In this document: positions 24,160-34,950 of the stretch, one piece after another
How the letters are laid out: every line of letters starts with the position of its first letter
Position numbering within the stretch: position 1 is the stretch's first letter
Assembly (NCBI GenBank): GCA_019614645.1
Contig: JABWDB010000019.1
Span: forward strand, 2,526,501-2,590,500
Origin: Stratiolaelaps scimitus
Taxonomy: Eukaryota > Arthropoda > Arachnida > Mesostigmata > Laelapidae
Direction of reading: 5' to 3'
DNA: 64,000 bases
The notes under the pieces: generated by a model
What the model saw: the letters and a program-made list of their open reading frames with translations, nothing else
Database searches by the model: none
What the model was told of the DNA's origin: nothing
Position numbers and translations under genes: made by a program

Positions 24160-25309
24160 CGACTGGAATCGTTATGCTTCGCCCCCTCACCGGGCCCTAA
24201 CCCTTGCGGAACCCCAGGACCGGTACACTACGACACACCGTCCAGTCACGCTGGCTGGTGGATACGTTCTTTGGACTACCATCCATTTTGGCCGGACGCT
24301 CCCAACCCTATTGCGGACGTCACCCATCATTCCCCCAACCTGGGGTGCCCTCCATGCAACTAGCTACTATCCTTAGCTTTGCAAACTCATTCACTCTGTC
24401 TTATATGTACGTGGAGGGTTTCGCTATGCCGGTAGTCTACGAAGCTCAATCCATGCGCGTAGAGGCTGGCCCCAAAGGAGAAGCCCGTTGTATGGACGGA
24501 CATCATAGACACACGGGACACACTAGCACACTACGTGATCATTTGGAACCAACGTTTCTTCTGAACAGTCGTAGCTGGGGTTGCATTAACGCCGAGTCAA
24601 TTTCAACGGGACGAGGAATTGGGGAACTGGAATCGTTTCTAGCGAAAAGGAGACGGAAGCTTCTGCCAATTAAGTCAGTAGGTAATCAGTAGGCGATGAT
24701 CAACGGCAGCCACAATCAGCTCATATATCTTTAGGCGGGGAAGAGATTAAATGACATACGCATTACGAGGCGAACGTTCGGAACTGGACACGTTTTGTTA
24801 ACTTGAACGAGTTTGATTCGTCACACAGTTCAGACAGTTCAAACTGTTTACTATTGGTACTTGAATGATCGGTTCAGCTAGCTGCTTCCGTTTGACTTGA
24901 CGACATGCGAAACAGTCAAACATTTACAAGACCTATTGTGTTGCGATGTGTTCTCTTCGCTTTGGGTAGCAAAAAAAAACGAGAAACATATCGGACGTGT
25001 TATAAATAAAAAAATCGATTGAAGGAGCCGTAAACACTCACAGAGCACAGCATAACGTAAAGTACCCGGTTTAACGGCAATCTGCATAGGCATACGCCAG
25101 AGATATTGACGCCGTCCATAAAAAAACCGCGTGATAAACACTACAATCATATAAATAGTACTACGAGTGTAGTGAATTCCAGAGAAAATAACTTTAATCT
25201 GCTTAACACCAGCGGCGTCTGCACTGTCGAAATCGCCTTTGCTGAGAGAGAGAGAGAGATTTAATGTAGTTTTGAATGTGTAGGGTCTGCACAGTGCCGT
25301 TTTACTGCG

Positions 25310-25385
25310 AGCCAGGTAGCCTGATCTGCGCGTCTGCTGTTCAACCTGAGCTGGTTCGTGGGTTCGGACCCAAAACCAGAGCACC
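25310..25385 (+). repeat. tRNA-like sequence, probable SINE or tRNA relic
   Basis: An A-box-like tagcctgatctg (25317-25328) is followed 32 nt later by a B-box ggttcggaccc (25361-25371), the usual spacing of a pol III type 2 promoter. The stretch before the B-box (gctggttcgtgg) also lines up with the variable region of Lys-type tRNAs. The acceptor ends do not pair, so it is not a functional tRNA. A (GA)n tract sits about 50 nt upstream. Confidence 0.35.
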
Positions 25386-25928
25386 TATTTAACGATACAG
25401 CCCAATAATTTTGAGAATAGTTATTGGTGTTACGCTGGATGGGACCCCTTCCTCTCCGACAGATCGCCATAGATCCCCCTGATGAAGTCGTCGTTAAACT
25501 ATAATTAAGACATTAGTAGACACGAGAGATCGTTTGCGGGAGAGCACATAATGGTACTTGGTGTAGTGTCGTATACATTTCAATCGGCCATGAGAAGAGC
25601 AGATGACGAGTGATTCAAGTCGATATTTGTCCTACTTTACTTTCTAATGGCAGAGCCTTTCGCACTATCAAAAATAATACCAGAAGCGATGTTCGGTGAC
25701 AGCTATACATTCATTATTATTATTATTATTATTAAATCTGTATTTCTCGAGCTATAAACTAACCCCGATCTATATATCATATGTATCATGAAACCCAGCA
25801 AACTTGTAAAATAAGTCGACTTAATCTAGCGATTAGTACGCCACGAAGAACTGCATTCGGATCTCTTATTTCTAATTTCACTGTATTTTTTTTGGCTTTT
25901 GAGCAGATGACACCCTTAGAGTGAATAG

Positions 25929-26129
25929 ATGGTCAATGATCTAAACAGACTGTGGATCCATGATTTAAATACATCGCCTGCAAAACGCATTCAAAACGAA
26001 ATATCTCCCAGTTTCTATCGGGAATATGACGACGCGTTGAAACGACCAATCTTGAAAATGCCAGAAGTCAATGTGCAGAACAATAATACCCAGGCGCTTT
26101 GGCGTTATTATAATATACCGTTAATATAG
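25929..26129 (+). CDS. Weak candidate 66-residue frame, unknown
   Basis: An ATG opens 66 codons to TAG in AT-rich DNA. The residue mix is protein-like, with an acidic/aromatic middle (SPSFYREYDDALKRPILKM) and a hydrophilic Asn-rich end. I see no signal, membrane segment or motif. It could be a fragment of a dead mobile element or a chance frame. Confidence 0.14.
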   Translation: MVNDLNRLWIHDLNTSPAKRIQNEISPSFYREYDDALKRPILKMPEVNVQNNNTQALWRYYNIPLI

Positions 26130-27848
26130 CGTCTAGGCAGAGCACATTTTCGTCACCCTTATCCCATTTTTGGCAAAGCTCCTATGGCTAGCACCGTTCA
26201 CTTGATCATATTCATAGAGGAACTGTTTAACATAGTCAACAGTACCATTTTCTAATTTGTATCATAACGCATGACAGGATTCTGAAGCATAGTTTGGATA
26301 CAAAAATCGCCATATTTCAACGTGTTGTTGATTTGACGCGAAGTTCTCCCTTTGTGCGCTCTCACTTCGGGACACACGGTAGTCATCAGCATTGTTATAT
26401 GTTGGTATCTCGCCGTAACAACTGAACAAAGTTTACCGTTAGAATTGTACCCCTTACCTGCATGACTCTTGACATTTCTTGCTCCCTACATGATTTGTAC
26501 AACCTTTTGAGTATTGCTGTTTTGATATATATTTTTGGTTGGACCATATTACGTGTTTGTGTAGGCGGTTACCACAAAATATTGGCTCTTTAACAATTGC
26601 TTTGATTACCGGGGCAGAGGTAGTGCGAAAGTTGCTGTGTTCACGCGAATAGCTGTACTTCTGGACAATGGGTGCTACGTTACCAGTGCTCAGGGGCTTG
26701 TCGTTCAACTTGATCGAAACCATTCCGAAAACAAGGTAACTACATTTGATTTTAATCACCCGAGAGGCTGAGAAACTCAATTGTTCATAATACTGTGCCA
26801 AACCGGACCGTTCATTTGTTACAAAACCCTTTAAATGTTATTATGGTAGCATTTTTGTTGCGCGGTAACCCTACGCTTTTTGATAACCTGCAAGTCGTAC
26901 GTATTTGACGACCACCCCGCAGGAATCGTACAGTCATTAGTAGACCTGTATGCAATGCAATCAGTCCTTTTATAATATCTTGGACTATGTTTCTTGGATT
27001 TGAGAAGTGTTAGCGCATGTGCCGAGTTTGCATCAATAGATGTAACAGCTTTCTCCGCATTTAAGCAAAGAAGCATTGTTACGATGAAACGCTTAACGTC
27101 GTTATTACTGATACTTCTGAAATTTGTATGTGTTCATACCGGGTCGCGTGAATGAGACAGGAGGCCAACCATATTCAAGTGATGCTGTTCCTTATCTCCG
27201 GCTCGTGCTGGCCTCGTTGGGGGTAACGGCAAGCGGATGGCAAGCGGACTGCCATTGTGGGATACCGTCCATGACGAGATCGAATCGCCACCACCATAAT
27301 TACCAAGGACATCAATGGTGGCGTGTGGCAGTGGACATCAGGGCGGGCTTACTCCTCACTCTAGTCTGGAGCACCCTTGTTCGTTTCCAGTCGGCCGTCT
27401 CATCTGACTTGTAGTCTGCCTTGCTTCGCTTGTTCTGCGCTTGGGGGGAGAAACCGCGCGTGCTTACACGAATCTCTCTCTACCCCGAACGTCCACCGGA
27501 ACGATCCATTATCGCCAAGACCGCGACACATGCGCATACGTTCGGGCCTCGGCACTGCTCACATGAGCATGGAAACACGAAAAGGACAGAGAGGTATAGG
27601 CGGGACATGATCTCAGCTAGAGTGAAAGAAAGAAGAGAACATGAACCTGCATGTTCCCTCGTAAGAACATGGAGGTAACCGGCGGGGGGGCGGGAGGGCG
27701 TATCAGGGGACGCTCATCGTCGCGATACATCGCGAGTGAGTGGGATCCGGCTGTTTGCAGTGTAGGCACCGTCGAGAATAAGGCCGGCAGGGTGGCATGG
27801 ACGGCGAGACGGTGGCGGCGACTTGAACGAGGTATACTATAGTACAAC

Positions 27849-27868
27849 GAGAGAGAGAGAGAAAGAGA
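27849..27868. repeat. (GA)n microsatellite
   Basis: This is a GA tract with one interruption. Confidence 0.85.
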
Positions 27869-28899
27869 GTCCGAATGATAACTATGATCACGAAGGTGAT
27901 TCATAAGGCGTCCCTTCCCCTTTAGAAGGTACTGCCAGAAAGTAATTGACAAAGTAATATGTTCTTGCTACATTAATATTTGTCTGGCGTTTTCTGGTTG
28001 GTACATGTTCGCACCAACCACGTGAAATAATCGTGTGTTTTTGCTTCTAGGACGTTTTACGGCTGCCAGGTTTCTCAAGCATATATTTCTCATGGTATGG
28101 CAGCCCATTAGTTTTCTCTAATTCATCATTTAATTTTCTTCTATTAAAAGTCTTAAGATCTTATCCGCTGGGTAAAAATGCGTCCCCTGTTCGCCAGCAT
28201 TGGTGTAAATTGAGTACCAGCATTGGGTATCATTGAATTCCACTCGTGGGTGCAAAAATAATACTCGGTTCATAGGCGTCATTACACACGGTGCCAGGCA
28301 GATTAAGCAATATGAGCTCTCTATAGATATCCAGTGTCTGACTCGTACCTTAGGTAAGAATCAGGCCGAATTCTATCATAAATTCGTTCCCGGTATCTCC
28401 GCATTGACCTCAGCCACACTAAGGTAAAGCTTCATACTTAACTGAGGGCACTGTCGCCTGGCTGATCACGGGAAAACCCTTGATCCCTAACCCCTTAGCT
28501 GCACCTCAACCTTCGAGATCATAAATTTCTGTTGGAAGGCTCTCCGCGTCCAGCGTCACTCTCGCAACGTGACTTGGTCTAATGGCCACCCTCTGGGCCA
28601 GTTCTCCCCTCGGTAGGGGCCGTATAGCTGAGCCGGCTAGCTTCAGCGGGATACTATAAGGAAGTCCCGATGTCTACCCCAGCAAAACAACACCGGGTGG
28701 GGAACGTTCTATCCTCGAAATCCTATCGGAGCTTGTGGACAGGCTAAGGCAATAGAAACGAGAGGGTAAGCTCTGTGATAGTGGGGTTGCAATATTGCGC
28801 AGGGCAAAGTATCTGTAGAGCACTTGTTCACAACTAACATACCAAGGCTGTTATATCATATGCAGGGCAGTAATACGGAGTTTCCAAATTGTGGCCAAG

Positions 28900-28922
28900 T
28901 TACTTTACTACAAGTAAAGTAA
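28900..28922. repeat. Perfect 10-bp hairpin with 3-nt loop
   Basis: ttactttact and agtaaagtaa flank aca. The AT-rich stem has no poly-T after it, so a pol III terminator is unlikely. Confidence 0.75.
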
Positions 28923-29378
28923 ATTTTCGAAGGGCAATGAAGTAAAACCATTTATGTATTTGTGTACATCCACCTTTTTTTGTCGTTTGTGCCGTTATAA
29001 ATGTCTCTATAAGCCATGCGGTCCACGACACGAGACATTCTGATGTCAGAACCGAATTAATTCGAGAGATACATTGAAAATATTGCTGATGTGGAGCGAA
29101 AGTTTATGTAGTGAACGCGGTTCATTGCAGCTCAGGAAAACAGATATCAACATTAACCTATTTAAAGTCCCTACTTATTGAAACGTTCCACGACACACCA
29201 AACCAACTGGGGCTCCTCGGATAGTTTTTGATCATCAGCATCGGGCTGCACCCCTATGTGATTTCTAACAGTCAATCAAATAGAGCTGCTTTCACCTGTC
29301 GACGTCAATGGAGCAATACAATACTTAAGCTTCTGTAACTTCGCCAACTGTGCATAAATTGAGCGACATGTTACGCTC

Positions 29379-29561
29379 ATGGCTGAGACTGCATCAAAGC
29401 AGCGGTTTGTCGTAATATCGGACGATACCAAAGTCGAGCACCGTTTTGGACGACATTCTACAGCTCTAGCGCTCTACAGAGGAAATCCATTGCGAGGAAA
29501 TCCGCGCTGGCAAATACCACAATCACGTTTTGACAGGAGCAAAGCGGGTGACGATAATTGA
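29379..29561 (+). CDS. Weak candidate 60-residue frame, unknown
   Basis: An ATG (ctcATGG) opens 60 codons to TGA. The product is charged, starting MAETASKQRFVVISDDTKVE, and about a third of the codons start with G. Inside is a short duplication (two copies of gaggaaatccNcg-like sequence near 29480-29502) that gives RGNP twice. I recognise no domain and can link no neighbour. Confidence 0.16.
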   Translation: MAETASKQRFVVISDDTKVEHRFGRHSTALALYRGNPLRGNPRWQIPQSRFDRSKAGDDN

Positions 29562-31336
29562 ATAACAGTTTCTCGTCTTTTTTGGTGAGTTTTGGAACTA
29601 CCTGCTTGCACAGTCGCATACATTTCGTGTTACCGTTTCGAGTACCCAGTATTCATAAATGAGGGATACACCACGCCGTTCCCTCCGTTTGGCTGAGAAA
29701 AACTACGATCACCAACCAGGTCTACAGTTTTGGCTTTAAGATTGGCTGCCCGTCGGATAGCCTGCCTGCGTGGTATGCACTGCGGATGGCAAGATGGCTG
29801 GCTCGTGTCCTGTATAGCGAAAGGCCTGCTTTTCCTGCCTGCTGAAACGCTGCATACAAGGAGAACCTCTCCCGGCCGAGTGCTACGCAAGGCCAAAGCT
29901 AGGCCATCAGGCAGGCATGGCATGGCAATGACCTGAAGTGGCTTCTGCTCTTTCTCCTCGGGTCCTCCCTGAGGCTAGGTTTGGGCAGGAAGGCCCGGGC
30001 CGCCCCGTCTGCCATCGCCCCCGCCTTCGCTGCCGTTTGCCGCTGCTTGGACAACGCGGGCCTGCATTGGCACGCGGCATCCATCTCCGTCTTCGCTTTA
30101 CAAGACGTTTGTCTCTCTAAAAGCCTCTTCCTCCCGTTTTCAGGCCGAGGCAAGGCAAGCAGCACTGATGTAGGAAGTCAAATAGGGGCAATACGGGCGA
30201 AGGGAGACTCGAAAGAGGCAAACAGGATGGCAGTGGCCAGGGAAATAGCGGGGCTCACTGCATTCAGTAGGATGCAGTTACGTTGCCCTAGTGCTACTAC
30301 TGGAAACCAGCAGCCAGCCAGAACGTATCGGGGCGCCGGATGAACCGGGCGGACCCTCTGCCCGACCGACGAATTCGCAAGACGCGTCGAACCCCGACGT
30401 CAGCAACGAGGGACGACAAGGAGAGCAAGCTGCCGGCAGCCGTTACCGCCCCAGGCTAGTCGAATAAGCGTAGGGCATAACGTAGCCCAGGCGACGCGCG
30501 AGAGAGATGGTACCACCAGCCGTTTCCTTAGAACCTGCGTGCACATACGCCTCTAGTGTCGTGTCAAGGAGGCGGATCGAGGGATTGCCGAAAAGAGAAA
30601 AGGCAGGCGTCAACCGTTAAACTCATGCGCGTAGATAGCGCGTATTGTTACGATTATATGTGCTTTCCATGCTCTGAAGGCTGTCGTCAGGCGACATGTT
30701 ATTATTCATGTTATTATGTGAGATAGGGGTATATGCGTAAGATTACGTATTTAGGTGTTTACAGCTGTTGGGATGAAATCCGTAAGCATTTATGAGCTCG
30801 TCGGAAATCCCTAAGATCGACCGTGTCCATTAGTCGCGTTGCCGATGCGTACTGAGTAAGAGTAAAGTTGACTTTTACTTCGTTCCGTTGGTTAAGAGAA
30901 GCACAAATCTTCCAGAAGATAAAAATGCATATGGGTAGCCATCTCGATACGATACATGTTTTTTCTATGTGTGTCATTCTTCGAACGGGATATAGGCTAC
31001 TGCAATTCGTGACTCAACTCCCTGCAGATAGAAAGGATCTCTACGGACAAATATCATATCCCATAACGTCGCAAGCAGCGGTTCACGTATTCTATATCTC
31101 GATCTTTTTTCTCAGCCAGGACCGCGCTCTGGCTTCTTGCGTCACCCTTCTGACAACACGCATCTTGCGCGACATGCATCTTCGATACATAAAAGCCATC
31201 AGCCACTCAGCTTCTTCTGCTGCTGCTGTGGAATAGAGAAAGTACGACGGTAATACGCCAGCCCCCGACCGCCCCTGGCCGACATACGGGGTTGCGTACG
31301 ACTTGTCCCTCTGCACCTGGGGCGACACATCAGCGA

Positions 31337-31591
31337 ATGGATGTTACCAAGTGTTGGTCCGTTCACTCAGTCAATCTCGCGTTGGCCAGTAGGATCGTGG
31401 GGGGTTCGCGACAAGGCCTACGGCCATGGGGCGTAGGCCTGGCGCCTTGTGTAGTGGAGCCCTATAGCCCGACACACACAGGACTCGGCGTTCGCTGCGT
31501 ACATGACGGCCTGATGTATGCTATTGCCGCCAAGGGTGGCGTAATGTGTGGCGCAGCACGGCACGGTGCAACTACGTTCGACTACTGTTAG
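31337..31591 (+). CDS. Weak candidate 84-residue frame, unknown
   Basis: From an ATG (gcgaATGG), 84 codons run to TAG. 35 codons start with G, against 26 with G second and 22 third, a coding-like skew. The product has six or so cysteines and a Gly-rich end (AAKGGVMCGAARHGATTFDYC is the last part). It lacks a signal peptide. A 9-bp hairpin (31414-31440) lies inside the frame. The open frame extends upstream without a stop to a TTG at 31292, so it might also be an exon. I recognise no family. Confidence 0.17.
   Translation: MDVTKCWSVHSVNLALASRIVGGSRQGLRPWGVGLAPCVVEPYSPTHTGLGVRCVHDGLMYAIAAKGGVMCGAARHGATTFDYC
31414..31440. repeat. 9-bp perfect hairpin
   Basis: aggcctacg and cgtaggcct are separated by 9 nt. 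A second, outer pairing (acaaggc with gccttgt, 31411-31417 and 31444-31450) competes with it. Confidence 0.7.
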
Positions 31592-32310
31592 GCATGCAGG
31601 CCGTAGCAGGCCCCCTGCTTCATGTGTCCAGTGTGCATGCAGTCAGGGTTATGGTGACGATGGCGGATGGCAATGGGGGTTGCCTAATACTGGACGACAC
31701 GTTCGTCAGCTAGCCGGTCGGTCGGTCGGATCCGATATCTGCAAATCGTTCTCTAACAGCTTCGTCGTGCGGCACGTCCATCTCTGGAAGGCCACCTATG
31801 GGGCAGGGGCAATGGACCGTCTCCCATCTAGACCCCCGCGTATCCCTTCGTTATCTTCACTCGTTCGTCGTGTGCGTCGAAAGCTCCCTCCTGGTCGGCG
31901 GATCGGTTCTACCTATGCCAAGGGCTAGTCATGTCTCTGCGTATGTGTATGCGGTCAATGTGTCCAGTGAAACAAGTATTTGTCCTTATAAATCGAATTG
32001 GACACACACACAGTATTACATAATTGCCCGTACGACTGTAGAGGTAAGGGCATACATAGATAATCACAGATGGCAAGCTCAAGAGGGTCGAGAGTGGGTT
32101 CATTGTCATTTCGTCTTCACATTCGATGTTACAGATGTTATAAGTTGCCTTCCCGCCGGTGTCAATTGTCGCTCGAGTTAAACATATGGCATTAGCCTCC
32201 TCATTTACCATGACCTCTGCTCAGCGAGGTACGATCGCTCGATGGAGAGACAAAGAAACGGACAGACAAACGAACTGACGAACAGATGGAACCACGCACG
32301 GACAATTCAC

Positions 32311-32337
32311 CCCACCGAACACTGCTCATTCGGTGGG
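32311..32337. repeat. 9-bp perfect hairpin
   Basis: cccaccgaa and ttcggtggg are separated by 9 nt. Confidence 0.7.
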
Positions 32338-32823
32338 CGCTGTGCCGCGGGGTGACGTACCACGCTGGCCGCAACCACGTCGTCAAATGACAGGAATGGT
32401 TCAGGCGCGCTGGGGGCCTGAGCGTTGTTCGCGACCAACGGATGTGGAATGGCACCTATGGGGAAGCTACGCGGTCTGCTCTCTCAGGCCAACTTCAGAA
32501 TCCGACCTGACTGGGCGTTCGCTGCCCGCCCAGCATATCGATTGTGTTCCGCCCTCGGGACGAGTGCACCAACAGAGTGGCCAACACTGCAGCCTGCTTC
32601 TCCCCGTCCCCCAATAACCCTTGTCTCCACACCTGTCCTCTCGATCAGCGAATTCCCTATCGTAAGCACAGTGCCCTCACGCCTGTCGCATAGCCCCAAT
32701 GATGGCATGTTCTGGCGCCAGGATGAATCTGTCGTAGAATAAACCATAGCGCCTTGATTCGCTTCCGCCTACCGGATCTATACGATGCGATTCGAGTTGG
32801 ATAATGGATGGGAGAGCGGGAAG

Positions 32824-32842
32824 GAGAGAGAGAGAGAGAGAG
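32824..32842. repeat. (GA)n microsatellite
   Basis: This is an uninterrupted GA tract. Confidence 0.9.
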
Positions 32843-34950
32843 CGAACGGCTACCGCTGCAGCGTCTGTTGTCATGATACACTCAAATGGCCGGCCAATTA
32901 GTTTGACTAACTGTGGCATGTTGTCGCGGGGATTTTGAAAGGACTACTAATACAAATGCTTTCGTCGGGTTTTATTGGTATAGGACGTCAAACGAGCCAC
33001 GTAACAAGATGACTATCGCGTGTGAGCGTCGCGCTGTTACGACCGCCCGTGCGAGATAAATCAGACCTTCTTGGAGACCTAGGAGTAATAATAAATATTG
33101 TGCTGTTCTCGTCTTATTAGCCTTTCTCCTAATTTCAGGGATACCACTGATAGGCTTCGCAAAGGATTGTCTACAAGGCCTTTTAGTATATCATCATAGG
33201 TGTCAACAGGGCGATCGAATACGCGAATGACCAGCTTGCAAAAGGCATATAGAGAATTCAGAAGCTAGATGAGAAGCTTAGAGACCTGGTACAAGGCCTT
33301 ATATGTAGTAGCATAGCACGTATAAGATGACTTGTAAACGCTCACGAGTAATCTATATAGTATAACACCTTGCCACCTGGTTTATCTGCTTGGCGAATAC
33401 GAGGTTAGTTCTGAAAGTTCGTTCCTGTGACCTTGGGGGCCTTTGCGTCACGGTTGCTCCTCCAAGTGTGCTACCAATATATGTATAATACCTAAGGGAC
33501 TCGGGGGCTCGGAAACCATCATCGGCCCCGTCCCCTTCTCCGTGCGGAAATCACGACTAGTGGTCAATTATATATCGCCGTGGTACTGCGCTAACTTACT
33601 TTCTCACTCACTATCGCCGTTAGACAGCTGCGCAGAGCTGCATCGAAGCAAGTGCAGCAAGAGCAGCAGCAGCAGTTCGACCGCCCCCAGAATTTCCTTG
33701 ATAATATCGAACTTCCAGCCTTTCTGGGAGAGATATGCCGAACGGTAAGGTGAGAGCTACGTAAGGGAATCCGCATGCAAGCGCATCTGCTTGCTACTAG
33801 TCCACAGCTATTCCGGCCACCTCAAACCTCAAGTTGACCTCGAGCCCGTCCTTATCGACAGAGCGAGAGATGGTAGTGATGGTCCGATGTAGAAGAAGTG
33901 CTTGGGGATTCTGTCGCGGATAGACCGCTGCGTCCGCTGCGCTGACCCGATCGGTCGGTGGGCCACTGTTCGCTGAAGGCGGCAGCCGTGGCCGTGGGCG
34001 GCTAGCTGACTAGCTACTGAGGATTGCAAGACATCGAGTGGTTGTGCCGAGAAGATACAGCGGGCGGGACGAAGACCAACGAACGTATCCGATATCAAAT
34101 ATGAACTTGCTCTCGGTGAGCTCGAGTGAGGTGAAGTGAGGTTGCAGGATGGCGGCCGGCGGCTGGCGGCCGTCGTTGCTGGATGCAGTGGATGCCGGAG
34201 CAGCCAACGCTAGTCGGACGGGCAGGCAGGGAACCTGCTAGGTGAACCCCCATGGGACGTTGACTGGCACCGGCACAACGCATCGAAGTTTAGTGATTGT
34301 CCGGAGGTGGCCGGCCGGGAAGCCGAAGAGAGGAAGAAGGGGGCCACTGGCCCCTGCGGGGTTTGGCTAGGCAGCCGCTGCGAACGTTTCTTGAGGTGAG
34401 ATTCGAGGGTTCTCTTTCGCCCGCCGTGTCTAGCCGCCGGCCAAGTTGTACTTATGGCTTAAATTATGTATCACGCCCAACGCAGTCACAAGTAGGCGCG
34501 CAAATGTACGCAAGCACACACAGGTGCGTACACCCCGTACATAGACACACGCTCGCGCGAGTCCAGAGGCAGCTTGCTACACACGCAAACATAGTTCACA
34601 TAGAGAGAAAGGCAGCGAGCGCGGCGAAGCACGGGTACCGAGGCCAATAGTGATCGGTGTCCGAGTGACGGTGAAGGATGTCGGGTAGGTAGCTGGGCCT
34701 GGCCTGGACTGCCTCCCGCTCCCGGCAGTCCTACGCCCTTCTGGCTGGATGTAGTCATAGAAGACGAGGGAACGCACATAGTTGTCCGAGGAAGTAACAT
34801 TGAAGAGAGAAGGAACCTGGGTCGGCTTTGAGGGACCGAGCGGGCCCCCGATGGGTCGATCGAATCACAGAGAGAACAGCGAGCAAGATGAAAGATAGAG
34901 AGAGACACGAGTCTAAGGAGGTTTGAGGAGGTCTAAGGAAGGCCAGGTAG

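Larger units (their letters stand above)
20021..24700. other. GC-rich block, repeats and open frames on many phases
   Basis: It includes a tetranucleotide run (cttg/ctcg) at about 21106-21142, (CCG)n at 23641-23657 and (GTC)n at 24137-24159. The longest open frame of the window (20602-21480) lies here, but it begins at TTG and is Ala/Leu/Arg/Ser-rich low complexity. A hairpin (23165-23201) and the ATG frame at 20477 are annotated separately. Overall it resembles promoter/UTR sequence. Confidence 0.5.
24701..29900. other. AT-rich stretch with fragments of unknown origin
   Basis: It holds (GA)n at 25244-25259, (ATT)n at 25713-25734, a tRNA-like relic at 25310-25385 and a 10-bp hairpin at 28900-28922. 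Two minus-strand frames in series (27076-26831, then 26801-26454) could be a decayed element, but no motif is visible. A stretch at about 28580-28750 is open on the plus strand apart from two stops (for example RSILEILSELVDRLRQ) and may be a dead coding fragment. The candidate frames at 25929 and 29379 are listed separately. Confidence 0.45.
29901..34950. other. Mixed GC-rich block
   Basis: It contains hairpins at 31414-31440 and 32311-32337, a (GA)n tract at 32824-32842, a GAC-rich simple stretch at 32240-32290 and interrupted CAG at 33651-33680. An AT-rich stretch at about 33100-33400 holds a frame with two stops and an amphipathic Lys/Glu/Leu pattern that may be a dead coding fragment. I see no confident gene. 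The frame at 31337 is annotated separately. Confidence 0.45.

Noticed and set aside
24878..25384. 168-codon minus-strand frame with hydrophobic stretches
   Set aside because: It begins at GTG, runs across a (GA)n tract and a tRNA-like relic, and its hydrophobic residues are those expected from AT-rich DNA.
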